A stretch of DNA of 64,000 bases from Lachnospiraceae bacterium (GTDB lineage Bacteria; Bacillota; Clostridia; Lachnospirales; Anaerotignaceae). Positions 44,185 through 53,252 of the stretch are shown piece after piece. Each line of letters begins with the position of its first letter. Position 1 is the first letter of the stretch. Made by a program: the position numbers and the translations under genes. The stretch spans positions 92,561 to 156,560 of the forward strand of contig JAHZEA010000005.1 in NCBI GenBank assembly GCA_019422065.1, read 5' to 3'. The notes below the pieces were generated by a model. It searched no databases, was not told where the DNA came from, and saw nothing but the letters and a program-made list of their open reading frames with translations.

Positions 44185-45374
44185 TTTAAATTCACCCTAA
44201 TATATTTTTCCATATTGTCCATTCTATCAAGCATTTCATCCATAGATTTGTGCTTTATAATCATAGCACCTATACCAAAACCACCATTATCAAATCTATT
44301 AACAGTTTCACCACTGTTAATAAATAAATCTGATAAAACGATGTCATCTTTAATGTCATCTGATATATATAAACTGTCAAAAATTCCATTTTCAATACTA
44401 TGAACAATATAAGATGAGGCAAGTGTCTGTATAGGTTCTTCCTTAAGATCTCCACAGTCTTCACCTATAGCTGCTTTAATAGTATATTCAGCCAAATCTA
44501 CACCACTTGAATACTTTATAACATCAGTTATAAGGTTTCCTCCGTTTCTTGGGCCAATTTCTAAGATATAAACATTTTCATCTTTATCAACTATAAAATC
44601 AAGATTTAAAGCTCCTGATTTCATTCCTAAAAGCTGCATCATTCTTTCAATTTCTTTTTTAGCTTTTATTTTTAAATGTTCTGGTAATATTGATGGATAA
44701 CTCTCACCTATAGGTACAAGTCCATTGCAAAATTTTTCAAAATGTTCATTCATTAAACCAGCAAATACAAGCTTACCATTCCACAAAAATCCATCACCTG
44801 CAATCTGATATCCATCTCTAACCAAAAATTCTTCTACTATAATCACCTTAGCTCTGCTGTATTTCAACGCCTCATTATAAGCATCTTTAAATTGTGATTC
44901 ATCAAAAATCTTAGTAACGCCTTTACTACCTGAAGCATCAACTGGCTTAACCATAGCAGGTTTTTTAATTTCTTTAAAAAATGAAAATGCTTCATCATAA
45001 GATGTAAAGCTTTTACCTTTAGGGACTAAAAAACCATGCTTTTCCATAAACGGTCTAACAGAATCCTTTCTTGTTAAAAGCTCAACGGATTTATATGGAT
45101 TTGTCGGAAGACCAAGTTTTTCAGCCACATAGGCTGCCGTTGGTGCTGAAACATCTGAGGCATAAGATACAATTCCGTCTATTTTCAATTTCTTGGCCAA
45201 TTCTAGAACTGCTTCTTTATCAGTTGTACTTACGTTATAGTATTCATCAGCATATTTATGTGCCGGATTATTTGGAAGATAATCAACACTTATAGCATAA
45301 TGTCCTAATCTCTTAACTGCTTTTGTTGCAGTCATTTGAAAATAGTTTCCGCCTAACAGCATCACTCGTTTCAT
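44181..45374 (-). CDS. ATP-grasp ligase of the amino-sugar module
   Basis: A 397-residue ATP-grasp protein. The N-terminal Rossmann-like domain (residues 1-110) starts VMLLGGNYFQMTATKAVKRLG. The ATP-grasp domain has AMVKPVDASGSKGV, VIIVEEFL and the metal-binding LNLDFIVDKDENVYILEIGPRNGG. Enzymes of this kind join a carboxylate to an amine or thiol with ATP. Located between the sugar acyltransferase and the ArnC-like GT2, it could attach an amino acid to the 4-amino group of the sugar. The fold is secure; the reaction is inference. Confidence 0.8.
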   Translation of the reverse strand: MKRVMLLGGNYFQMTATKAVKRLGHYAISVDYLPNNPAHKYADEYYNVSTTDKEAVLELAKKLKIDGIVSYASDVSAPTAAYVAEKLGLPTNPYKSVELLTRKDSVRPFMEKHGFLVPKGKSFTSYDEAFSFFKEIKKPAMVKPVDASGSKGVTKIFDESQFKDAYNEALKYSRAKVIIVEEFLVRDGYQIAGDGFLWNGKLVFAGLMNEHFEKFCNGLVPIGESYPSILPEHLKIKAKKEIERMMQLLGMKSGALNLDFIVDKDENVYILEIGPRNGGNLITDVIKYSSGVDLAEYTIKAAIGEDCGDLKEEPIQTLASSYIVHSIENGIFDSLYISDDIKDDIVLSDLFINSGETVNRFDNGGFGIGAMIIKHKSMDEMLDRMDNMEKYIRVNLK

Positions 45375-45401
45375 AGCTTCACCTCATTACATTAAACAGC
45401 A

Positions 45402-46055
45402 TCAAATTAAATCAATACTTTTCTTTCCATCAAGTGTAACACTTCGAGCTGGAACAATAACATCATTTACATTTGTACTCTTTTTTACATAAGCACCTGC
45501 ACCTACAAGTGTAAAATCAGCTATTTCAATATCAGTGTTTACAATAGCACCCATACCAATAAAGCAATTATTTCCTACTTTACTATGACCGCCTATCGTG
45601 GCATTTGAAAGATAATTAAAATCTCCAACAGTAATATAATGTCCTAAAATCATATTTTCCATAAATATATTGCAAACACCTATTTTGCACCAAGGACCTA
45701 TATATGTATTTGCAAGAACAATGAGACCTTCGCCAAAGTCTTCCGTTTCAATAGTTGCTTTAGGGTGTATAAAACCTTCTACTTTGTATCCCCATTCTTT
45801 TACCTGCTTGTACACACGATTTCTTAATGTATTCATTTTTTTAAAGCCAGCAGCAATTAAAATACCATATTCACTCGCAGGATATTTTACTGAAATTTCT
45901 TCAAAAGGAACCAATGGTATATTATCAAATTCAGAATCTTTAATATATTCTTTATCAGCTGTATATGCTGAAACAATCATATCTGTATATTTTTCAATAA
46001 AATATCTCATCATTTTAGAAAAATCAGAATTGCCGAAAATTATAATCTTTTTCAT
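45402..46055 (-). CDS. PglD/NeuD-like sugar O/N-acyltransferase
   Basis: A 217-residue left-handed beta-helix acyltransferase. The N-terminal PglD-type Rossmann domain (residues 1-75, IIIFGNSDFSKMM) precedes hexapeptide repeats (about 95-205) such as GEGLIVLANTYIGPWCKIG and GHSKVGNNCFIGMGAIV. The position straight after wecE suggests N-acetylation of the 4-amino sugar. With an ATP-grasp ligase also present, which group is added first is unclear. Confidence 0.85.
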   Translation of the reverse strand: MKKIIIFGNSDFSKMMRYFIEKYTDMIVSAYTADKEYIKDSEFDNIPLVPFEEISVKYPASEYGILIAAGFKKMNTLRNRVYKQVKEWGYKVEGFIHPKATIETEDFGEGLIVLANTYIGPWCKIGVCNIFMENMILGHYITVGDFNYLSNATIGGHSKVGNNCFIGMGAIVNTDIEIADFTLVGAGAYVKKSTNVNDVIVPARSVTLDGKKSIDLI

Positions 46056-46082
46056 AATTAATTACTCCTTTTCATATTTTAT

Positions 46083-47210
46083 TTATTTATAAAAACTATA
46101 GAGCTTATCAATAATATACTCAATATCATTTTTACCTAAATTATAATACATAGGCAATCTCATAAGTCTTTCACTTTCTTTAGTTGTAAACTTATCTTCC
46201 CCATTAAATCTACCAAACCTCTTTCCTGCCGGTGAAGAGTGAAGCGGTACATAATGGAATACACTGTTTACTCCATTTTCTTTAAGGTAAGAAATCAAAC
46301 GTGTTCTTTCATCTAAATCCTTACACTTAATGTAAAACATATGTGCATTATGTTCACATTCATCAGGTATATAAGGCAATTCAATTTTATTTTCTTTTGC
46401 AAGCTCTTTTAAGCCTTCATAATACAAATTCCAGCTTTCAAGTCGATTTTTATTTATTTCATCAGCCATTTCAAGCTGAGCATATAAATATGCCGCATTC
46501 ATATCACTCGGAAGATAAGAAGAACCATAATCAACCCATGTATATTTATCTATTTGACCTCTTAAAAATTTGCTTCTGTTTGTTCCCTTTTCTCTTATTA
46601 TTTCTGCTTTTTCAAAGAATTTTTCGTCTTTTATAATTACAGCACCACCTTCACCCATGCTGTAATTCTTTGTTTCATGGAAACTGTAACAGCCAAAATC
46701 ACCTATTGTTCCAAGAGCTTGTCCCTTATAAGTTGACATTACTCCCTGCGCTGCATCTTCTACTACAAGAAGATTATATTTTTTTACTGTTTCCATTATT
46801 TTATCCATTTCACATGATACGCCGGCATAGTGAACAGGGACAATAGCTTTAGTTTTATCGTTTATAGCAGCTTCTATAAGATTTTCATTAATATTTAATG
46901 TATCCGGTCTTATATCTACAAATACAATTTTTGCTCCCCTTGCTACAAAAGCATCCGCAGTTGAAACAAATGTATATGATGGCATAATTACTTCATCACC
47001 TTGTTTTATATCGCATAATATAGCTGCCATCTCCAGTGCCGATGTACAAGATGTTGTAAGCAATGCTTTTTTAGCGGAAAAGTGTTCCTCTATCCATTTG
47101 TTGCATTTTTTTGTAAACTCACCATCACCACATATTTTTTTATTTTCAATAGCTTGTTTAATATAGTCCACTTCTTTTCCTACATAAGGAGGAATATTAA
47201 ATGGTATCAT
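46083..47210 (-). CDS. wecE: dTDP-4-amino-4,6-dideoxygalactose transaminase
   Basis: A 375-residue PLP-dependent sugar aminotransferase of the DegT/DnrJ family, closest in pattern to WecE/RffA: PFNIPPYVGKE start, LTTSCTSALEMAAIL, VEDAAQG, and FHETKNYSMGEGGA with the PLP lysine. It aminates dTDP-4-keto-6-deoxyglucose to dTDP-Fuc4N. The ATG overlaps the YfhO-type gene by four bases. RfbA and RfbB in the same locus supply its substrate. Confidence 0.92.
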   Translation of the reverse strand: MIPFNIPPYVGKEVDYIKQAIENKKICGDGEFTKKCNKWIEEHFSAKKALLTTSCTSALEMAAILCDIKQGDEVIMPSYTFVSTADAFVARGAKIVFVDIRPDTLNINENLIEAAINDKTKAIVPVHYAGVSCEMDKIMETVKKYNLLVVEDAAQGVMSTYKGQALGTIGDFGCYSFHETKNYSMGEGGAVIIKDEKFFEKAEIIREKGTNRSKFLRGQIDKYTWVDYGSSYLPSDMNAAYLYAQLEMADEINKNRLESWNLYYEGLKELAKENKIELPYIPDECEHNAHMFYIKCKDLDERTRLISYLKENGVNSVFHYVPLHSSPAGKRFGRFNGEDKFTTKESERLMRLPMYYNLGKNDIEYIIDKLYSFYK

Positions 47211-49933
47211 AAAATCTGCCTCTTTCCAAATCTAATTTTACTAAATATACCTAAATAATAAAGTATAATTATAATTAAAAACATAATAGAAATAATTCCT
47301 AAAATCAACATTATGTTAAAGGAATATCTAAATTCAATTATATGTTCTCCTTTTGGAATTTCAATTCCTTGTATTGCACCATTTACCATAAATATTTTTG
47401 TTTCTTCTCCATCTATATATGCTTTCCAGCCAGGAAAATAGTTTTGAGAGAAATTTATAAAACCATCATCAGAAAATTTAACAGATGCAGTTATTTTATT
47501 ATTTGTAAAATTAATATCATTAATTTCATATTCTAAATCACCATAGCTATTATTTTCAAGCTCTGTAGTATAGACATTTGAAATAAAATCATAATTTGAT
47601 ACATTTTTATAAATATCTTCATTAGAATTTACATGCACAATATTTTTTGGTACAAACAAAATGTCTGCTGCATTTGTATTTTCAAATATTCGTATATTAT
47701 CATTAACTATAAAAGGTTTATAACAACTGTTTTCTGTACTGGTTTTGCTTTCCTCATAAACTTTAAAATTACTTATTTCTATTTGCTCGCCTGAACTTGA
47801 TATTGTTCTTACCATTGTTGTAATATTATCTGGTATAGTATTAGTATTTAAAATAGTGCTGTAATTAGTTGGCTTATCTGTTATAGTAAATTCGCACTCT
47901 TGTTCAGTACTATCATAGTTTTCACCATAAAAGTCTACTGCCATAACAGCGCTGTTTTCACACTTAGCAGTAAATTCTATTTTATAATTCGTATTATTTT
48001 TTAAATTAATATTATCAAAATAGCAAAATACATTATCCTTGCTTGCAGGAGGCATTACAATAGATTCATTATAATAAACAGTATTTTCTTCTGTAAATAT
48101 TGGTATATTTCCGTCATCGTCTATAAAGTTAAAAGGATCTTCAATATATTTAACTCCAAGCATGGATAACATACTATTATTTTCATACAAATTTTTCCCT
48201 GCATTTAACGACCCAGTAAGCAAACCAGAATAATTAAACTGAGCATCCATGCCTTCAGAAAACAATTTATATATTCCCACATTATTAAATGCTGTATATG
48301 CATTTATTGTTGATATGCCCTGACTAATATTAGAATTTTGGGTATACAGTCCTTTATAAGCACCATCTATTTTTGGCAATGCCAACCAATATTTATAATT
48401 TCCAATATTATTTTTAATTGTTTCATTAACTTCACTAGATGTTTGAATACTATCTAAATCAGAAGGATTTGTCATTTTATAGTAAGGCCAAACCTCGCAA
48501 ACTGTAATAACAGTTATTAAAACCATAAATATAACATTTCTGTAATGTACTTTTTTCACTACAAAATACAGCATAAAAGCAAAAATAGATATTGCTATTA
48601 ATGATGGAATAATTGATGATTTAAAATATGAAAAACTATTCATTAAATAATCATCTGTTATAATCCCAGTTACATTTAAAATTATTATATTTAAAGAAAT
48701 AACTCCAAAAACAATAATTAAAAACAGTAAAAATTTTATAATAAAATTTATAAAGTCATTTAATCCATCATCTACCATCAACTTGTCTATCGAAACGGCA
48801 ACACAAACATATGCAAAAAAGATAAATATAAACAAATCCCTTGCAGGACATCTAAAACCTCCTATTATAGGGATTTTAAATAATATCTCTGATAACATTG
48901 GAATATGTGCATTAGCAGCATATAAAAATGATAAAATCATCAAAATAAATGAAATAAGCACTAACTTATGTTTACGATACTTCATTATGCTGTAAAAAAG
49001 TATACAGAAAAGCACACATCCTAAAAATAGTTCAATATCCATTTCTGATGACTGCATATTTCCATAGGCTTGTAATATGTCACCAAAAAATCTTGGAAAT
49101 ATCATTTGGATTAATTTTATAAAACTTATAGAATAAGATTTAAAATATTCAAAAGAAATTCCAGTAGCACCCATTGACTGATTATAAAGCATCAAAAAAA
49201 CATTTGGCAAAAACTGAGCCATAATCAGTACAAAATAGATAAATACCAATAACAGTGCATCCTTTATATATTTTAATATTTTATCTTTGTTATCAGACAA
49301 AACAATGTTTAATATAGTATAAAAACCCACCGCCAAATCAGTGTATAAAGCATCCTGAACACCAGTCATATACTGCAATGCCATAACTATTGCAACAGGT
49401 ATAATATCTTTTGTATTTTTAGATCTTATATATTTTTCTATAAAATATAAAATAACTGGCAGATATATTATGCAACATATAATAGTTATATGCCCTTTTC
49501 TAAGTCCTCCAATATGGATAGAAAACTCATAAATCAACGCCATAAAATATGGTAATAGTTTATTTTCACATATAAGATTAAAATATTTATATGTGTAATA
49601 TGTTCCTATTGCAATATGCAAAGCAAAATAAATATAAATAAAGTTCTTTAATGAAAAGAATAATCCAAGATAGTTAAAAGGATAAAAAACTCCATTTGCA
49701 TCAGCAGCATATGGCATTCCATTCATTATATATTTATTCCAGAAAGGAAACTCTCCACTTTTTAAGCAGTTAATTGTAAAAATTTTTGATGTAAAAAACT
49801 GTATTCCATCTGCATCAAAAAATACTTCGTTAGAAACATAGTAATTGCTTAAAAATATTATAGGTATAAGGAAAAAAATAATAAATAAAGCTATATTTTT
49901 TACTAAAATCTGTTTTTTTAAAGTTTCACCCAT
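47207..49933 (-). CDS. YfhO-type GT-C membrane glycosyltransferase
   Basis: A 908-residue protein of the YfhO family. About a dozen membrane segments span residues 12-480, including FFDADGIQFF near the first outer loop. A large outer beta-rich domain (about 500-860) ends with the typical SQNYFPGWKAYIDGEETKI and a final membrane helix. In Gram-positive bacteria YfhO enzymes transfer sugars from an undecaprenyl carrier to wall polymers outside the cell. Here it is the likely acceptor-side partner of the ArnC-like GT2 and EamA pair. One-base overlap with the GT4 gene before it. Confidence 0.86.
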   Translation of the reverse strand: MGETLKKQILVKNIALFIIFFLIPIIFLSNYYVSNEVFFDADGIQFFTSKIFTINCLKSGEFPFWNKYIMNGMPYAADANGVFYPFNYLGLFFSLKNFIYIYFALHIAIGTYYTYKYFNLICENKLLPYFMALIYEFSIHIGGLRKGHITIICCIIYLPVILYFIEKYIRSKNTKDIIPVAIVMALQYMTGVQDALYTDLAVGFYTILNIVLSDNKDKILKYIKDALLLVFIYFVLIMAQFLPNVFLMLYNQSMGATGISFEYFKSYSISFIKLIQMIFPRFFGDILQAYGNMQSSEMDIELFLGCVLFCILFYSIMKYRKHKLVLISFILMILSFLYAANAHIPMLSEILFKIPIIGGFRCPARDLFIFIFFAYVCVAVSIDKLMVDDGLNDFINFIIKFLLFLIIVFGVISLNIIILNVTGIITDDYLMNSFSYFKSSIIPSLIAISIFAFMLYFVVKKVHYRNVIFMVLITVITVCEVWPYYKMTNPSDLDSIQTSSEVNETIKNNIGNYKYWLALPKIDGAYKGLYTQNSNISQGISTINAYTAFNNVGIYKLFSEGMDAQFNYSGLLTGSLNAGKNLYENNSMLSMLGVKYIEDPFNFIDDDGNIPIFTEENTVYYNESIVMPPASKDNVFCYFDNINLKNNTNYKIEFTAKCENSAVMAVDFYGENYDSTEQECEFTITDKPTNYSTILNTNTIPDNITTMVRTISSSGEQIEISNFKVYEESKTSTENSCYKPFIVNDNIRIFENTNAADILFVPKNIVHVNSNEDIYKNVSNYDFISNVYTTELENNSYGDLEYEINDINFTNNKITASVKFSDDGFINFSQNYFPGWKAYIDGEETKIFMVNGAIQGIEIPKGEHIIEFRYSFNIMLILGIISIMFLIIIILYYLGIFSKIRFGKRQIL

Positions 49934-51099
49934 TATAAGTTATCCCCTTTTAAAAAAGTATATATTTTTTCAGCAATGGGCATTGCGCTACAGCTTTCGT
50001 TTACATACTTGTATGCATTTTCTATAATTTCTGTTAAATCTTTTTGTTTAGCATTTTCAATAACTTCTAACAATGCTTCTACACTAACATCTTTACTTAC
50101 TTTAATAACAGAATTATCTGGTAACTCTCCAAACCAACCTATATCTGTAACAACACACGGTTTTTTTAAATCCATACAATGAATTAAGGTTCCAGATGCT
50201 TCTCCATTATAAGGATATCTTAAATTCATAATTAGATTACAAGATTTTATACTTTTTAAAAAATCTTCATCTCCTAAAAAACCTGTTTTAAAAATATATT
50301 CATTTAGGTAATTATTAACATAATCACCATCTCCAGCCATAACATAATAAATCTTATTATTATGTAATTCATTATATTTATTTACAGCTTCACAAACTAT
50401 TTTATTTTGTTTTGAAGGACCGATGAAACCAATAGAGCCAATAATAAATGCACCTTTAGGTATATTAAATTTCTTATTCAAAAAATCATTACCAACAGGC
50501 ACCGTATAATTAAGTTTAATATGCGGTATTGTCAATACATTTATGCCCGAAAAATTATTATTTATTTTATCCTTACTATAATTAGAATGAACAATTATCC
50601 CTTTTGAATTTTTAATAACTTCATTATTTAAAGGAAGATTCGCAGATATATCTTTGTGCAAAAGAAGATTATTTTCATTTAATTTTTTTAAGCTTTCTTT
50701 AACTATTGATATTCCGTCTATACCTTCCATTTCATAAATTTTTTGGAATAATTTATTCTTATCTGCATAATATCCAACAGTAAGATAATATAATACAAAG
50801 TCATGCAAAATTACATATCCAGAATATTTTAATATCATATCATACATATAACTATGGTATTCATGATTATTGCCAAAATTATATAAAATATATTTATAAT
50901 TGCTATAATCTATAGTGTTGTCATAATTCAAAATTTTGAACTCTTTTTGCAGTTTTTTATTTTCAACTTTATAATTATCTACCAAAAGTGTAATATCAAA
51001 ATACTCTTTTAACCCAAAAACTAATGATTCACTATATTCGCTAATTCCGCTTTTCATGGGCCAAAACGGACTAACATATAATAAATTAGGCTTATCCAA
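49933..51099 (-). CDS. GT4-type glycosyltransferase
   Basis: A 388-residue GT-B fold enzyme. The N-terminal half begins LLYVSPFWPMKSGISEYS; the donor-binding half has SIGFIGPSKQ, VMAGDGDY, and RYPYNGEASGTLIHCMDLKKPCVV, the GT4 E-x7-E-like region. It starts at TTG 51097-51099 with AGGAGG seven bases upstream. One of three consecutive GT4 enzymes after the exporter genes, likely acting in chain or adaptor synthesis on the cytoplasmic face. Confidence 0.85.
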   Translation of the reverse strand: MDKPNLLYVSPFWPMKSGISEYSESLVFGLKEYFDITLLVDNYKVENKKLQKEFKILNYDNTIDYSNYKYILYNFGNNHEYHSYMYDMILKYSGYVILHDFVLYYLTVGYYADKNKLFQKIYEMEGIDGISIVKESLKKLNENNLLLHKDISANLPLNNEVIKNSKGIIVHSNYSKDKINNNFSGINVLTIPHIKLNYTVPVGNDFLNKKFNIPKGAFIIGSIGFIGPSKQNKIVCEAVNKYNELHNNKIYYVMAGDGDYVNNYLNEYIFKTGFLGDEDFLKSIKSCNLIMNLRYPYNGEASGTLIHCMDLKKPCVVTDIGWFGELPDNSVIKVSKDVSVEALLEVIENAKQKDLTEIIENAYKYVNESCSAMPIAEKIYTFLKGDNL

Positions 51100-51110
51100 A
51101 GTCTTTCCTC

Positions 51111-52154
51111 CTATTTTAAAAGCTTATCGATTACATAATCCCAGTTGATATTTTTATCAAGCATTGATTTGTAACCATTTTCCCCCATTTTTTTTGCTTT
51201 TTCTCGATTAGAATATAAGTAATCAATCTTTTCAGCAATTAACTTTGGATTATCTTCTAAAACATAACCATTAACATCATTTTCTACAAACTCTAATGGA
51301 CCGCCTGCATCTTTATGAACAATAACCGGTTTTTTAGAAAAGAATCCTTCAAGCGTTATATAGCCATAATCTTCATCATAAGCACCAAAATAAACAGCCA
51401 AACATTTTGCGTAGTAATCTATTTTTTCTTCTTCTGATATAAAACCAACAAGCTTAACTTTATCTTCTAATTTGTTTTTCTTTATATAATCCTTAATGTA
51501 ATTTAATTCAGATTCCGATCCATTACCTGCAATAATAAACTTTACATCTGTTTTGCTATAATTTGCAGCCTCAACTAATAATCTTTGACGCTTAATTTTA
51601 TCTATTCTGCTGGCATAAAACACATAGTCACCATAATCACCGCAATATAATTTATCATAATTTAAAGGTGGATGATACAAAGCTTCAGCTTTTATTCCAT
51701 TATATTTCATTAATCTATTAGCCGTGTTCTGAGCATTTGTATAAACTAATTTAGCTTCTTTAATATATTTAGTATCACTCTTTATAATTAAATCTCTAAC
51801 TTCTTCTCCATTTTCAAAATTCTGCAAATCACCATATTCTGTGTCCCATAAGTCATAAGCTTGTCTGTGCTGATGAAGCAGCCACAAAACCTTATTATTA
51901 TGTTTAACATAAAATGCAGGAAATTTTAATGCAATTACTACATCTATTTTTTCTCCATTAACTTCAGAAAGATCCATCATTCTTCCCATAAGCATGCAAT
52001 CAACAATAGATTCTGCTGGATACCATTTAAATGGAATAGTTACAATATCCGCTTTATGTCCTCTTTTTTTTAATTCATCACAAAGCATTTGTGCATGTAT
52101 TTCAGCTCCACCAGTAATAAAAGGTACTTGAACCGTAGCTATAGCAATTTTCAT
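51111..52154 (-). CDS. GT4-type glycosyltransferase
   Basis: A 347-residue GT4 enzyme with TGGAEIHAQMLCDELKKRGH at the N-terminus, the donor-domain motifs FYASRIDKIKRQRLLVEA and FGAYDEDYGYITLEGFFSKKPVI (E-x7-E). The ATG at 52152-52154 after AGGTGA is preferred over an upstream GTG. The sugar donor, probably GDP-D-rhamnose or GDP-mannose, is inferred from the locus. Confidence 0.86.
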   Translation of the reverse strand: MKIAIATVQVPFITGGAEIHAQMLCDELKKRGHKADIVTIPFKWYPAESIVDCMLMGRMMDLSEVNGEKIDVVIALKFPAFYVKHNNKVLWLLHQHRQAYDLWDTEYGDLQNFENGEEVRDLIIKSDTKYIKEAKLVYTNAQNTANRLMKYNGIKAEALYHPPLNYDKLYCGDYGDYVFYASRIDKIKRQRLLVEAANYSKTDVKFIIAGNGSESELNYIKDYIKKNKLEDKVKLVGFISEEEKIDYYAKCLAVYFGAYDEDYGYITLEGFFSKKPVIVHKDAGGPLEFVENDVNGYVLEDNPKLIAEKIDYLYSNREKAKKMGENGYKSMLDKNINWDYVIDKLLK

Positions 52155-52172
52155 ATTATTCACCTATTTTCG

Positions 52173-53252
52173 TTATATAAAAGAATTAATAATAGTTAAA
52201 AATTTATTTTCAATTGTTTCAAAAGTAAACCTATTTAAAAAGTTCTTTTTGCCTTCTTCCTGCAAAAATTTATAATATTCATTATTTTTATTTAATACAT
52301 TTATCGCTGATGCATACATTTTTACTGTGTCATTTAAAATTACCTGTTTATTCCCTAATGTTTCAGCAATAGCACTTGACCTTTTTGCTACAATTGGTAA
52401 TTTAAAATATTCAGCTTCTAACAAAGGAACACAAAATCCCTCATGGTCACTTGCACAAACAAAAAAGTCACAACCAAGATAATAGGATACCAATATCGAA
52501 TCATTAACCTCTCCGATAAAACTAATATTGTTTTCAAGGCCATATTCTTTTATTTTTTCTAATATTAAATTATTATAAATTTGTAACCCATCATCAAATT
52601 TGCCTATAATATTTAAATGTATATTTTTTCCGTAATAGTAACAATAATTATACAAAATATCAATTAAAAATAAATGACCTTTATTTGGAGCTATTCTTCC
52701 AACAAAAAGGAGATTAATATCTTTACTGTATAAGAGATTACTTATAATCTCTTCATCAGGAACAGCTGATGCCCAACTTTCAATTTTATTAAAAGGTGGA
52801 CATACTGCCTTCAAAGAATCATCAACATTTTTGATGTCTTCTCCATTATAATTTGAATCTAATAACCAAAAAGCAGTTTTAAATTCCTCAGTAAACCTAA
52901 CTGTCTGTTGTCTACCTTTTTTACATTGATTAAAATGAAATTCATTATATGGTTCAAAAAATTCTTCTGGAGTGATATTGTGATATCTAAATATAATACT
53001 GCATTTACTTTCTTTTAAAATTTTTTCTCCATTTTCCCAAAAAACGCTGTGATGATATATAATAAGCGAAGTTTTGTTCTTAATAATTTCTTCTAATTCA
53101 TTTTCAGTAATGTATGTAACTTTTTTATTAAATCTATTTTCAGCATACACACTGCACTCAAATGATTTATTCAAAATTTTATACATAGCTTCTATATCAT
53201 TGCCTATAGCATCATGATTAGTTACTGTTTGATGCATAATAACAATTTTCAT
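52173..53252 (-). CDS. GT4-type glycosyltransferase
   Basis: A 359-residue GT4 enzyme. The N-terminus MKIVIMHQTVTNHDAIGNDI, a FRYHNITPEEFFEPYN segment common in GT4 enzymes of ABC-exported glycans, the donor motif FVGRIAPNKGHLFLIDIL and DHEGFCVPLLEAEYFKLPI. The start codon overlaps the methyltransferase stop (TAATG). A frame 18 bases longer has no support. Confidence 0.86.
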   Translation of the reverse strand: MKIVIMHQTVTNHDAIGNDIEAMYKILNKSFECSVYAENRFNKKVTYITENELEEIIKNKTSLIIYHHSVFWENGEKILKESKCSIIFRYHNITPEEFFEPYNEFHFNQCKKGRQQTVRFTEEFKTAFWLLDSNYNGEDIKNVDDSLKAVCPPFNKIESWASAVPDEEIISNLLYSKDINLLFVGRIAPNKGHLFLIDILYNYCYYYGKNIHLNIIGKFDDGLQIYNNLILEKIKEYGLENNISFIGEVNDSILVSYYLGCDFFVCASDHEGFCVPLLEAEYFKLPIVAKRSSAIAETLGNKQVILNDTVKMYASAINVLNKNNEYYKFLQEEGKKNFLNRFTFETIENKFLTIINSFI

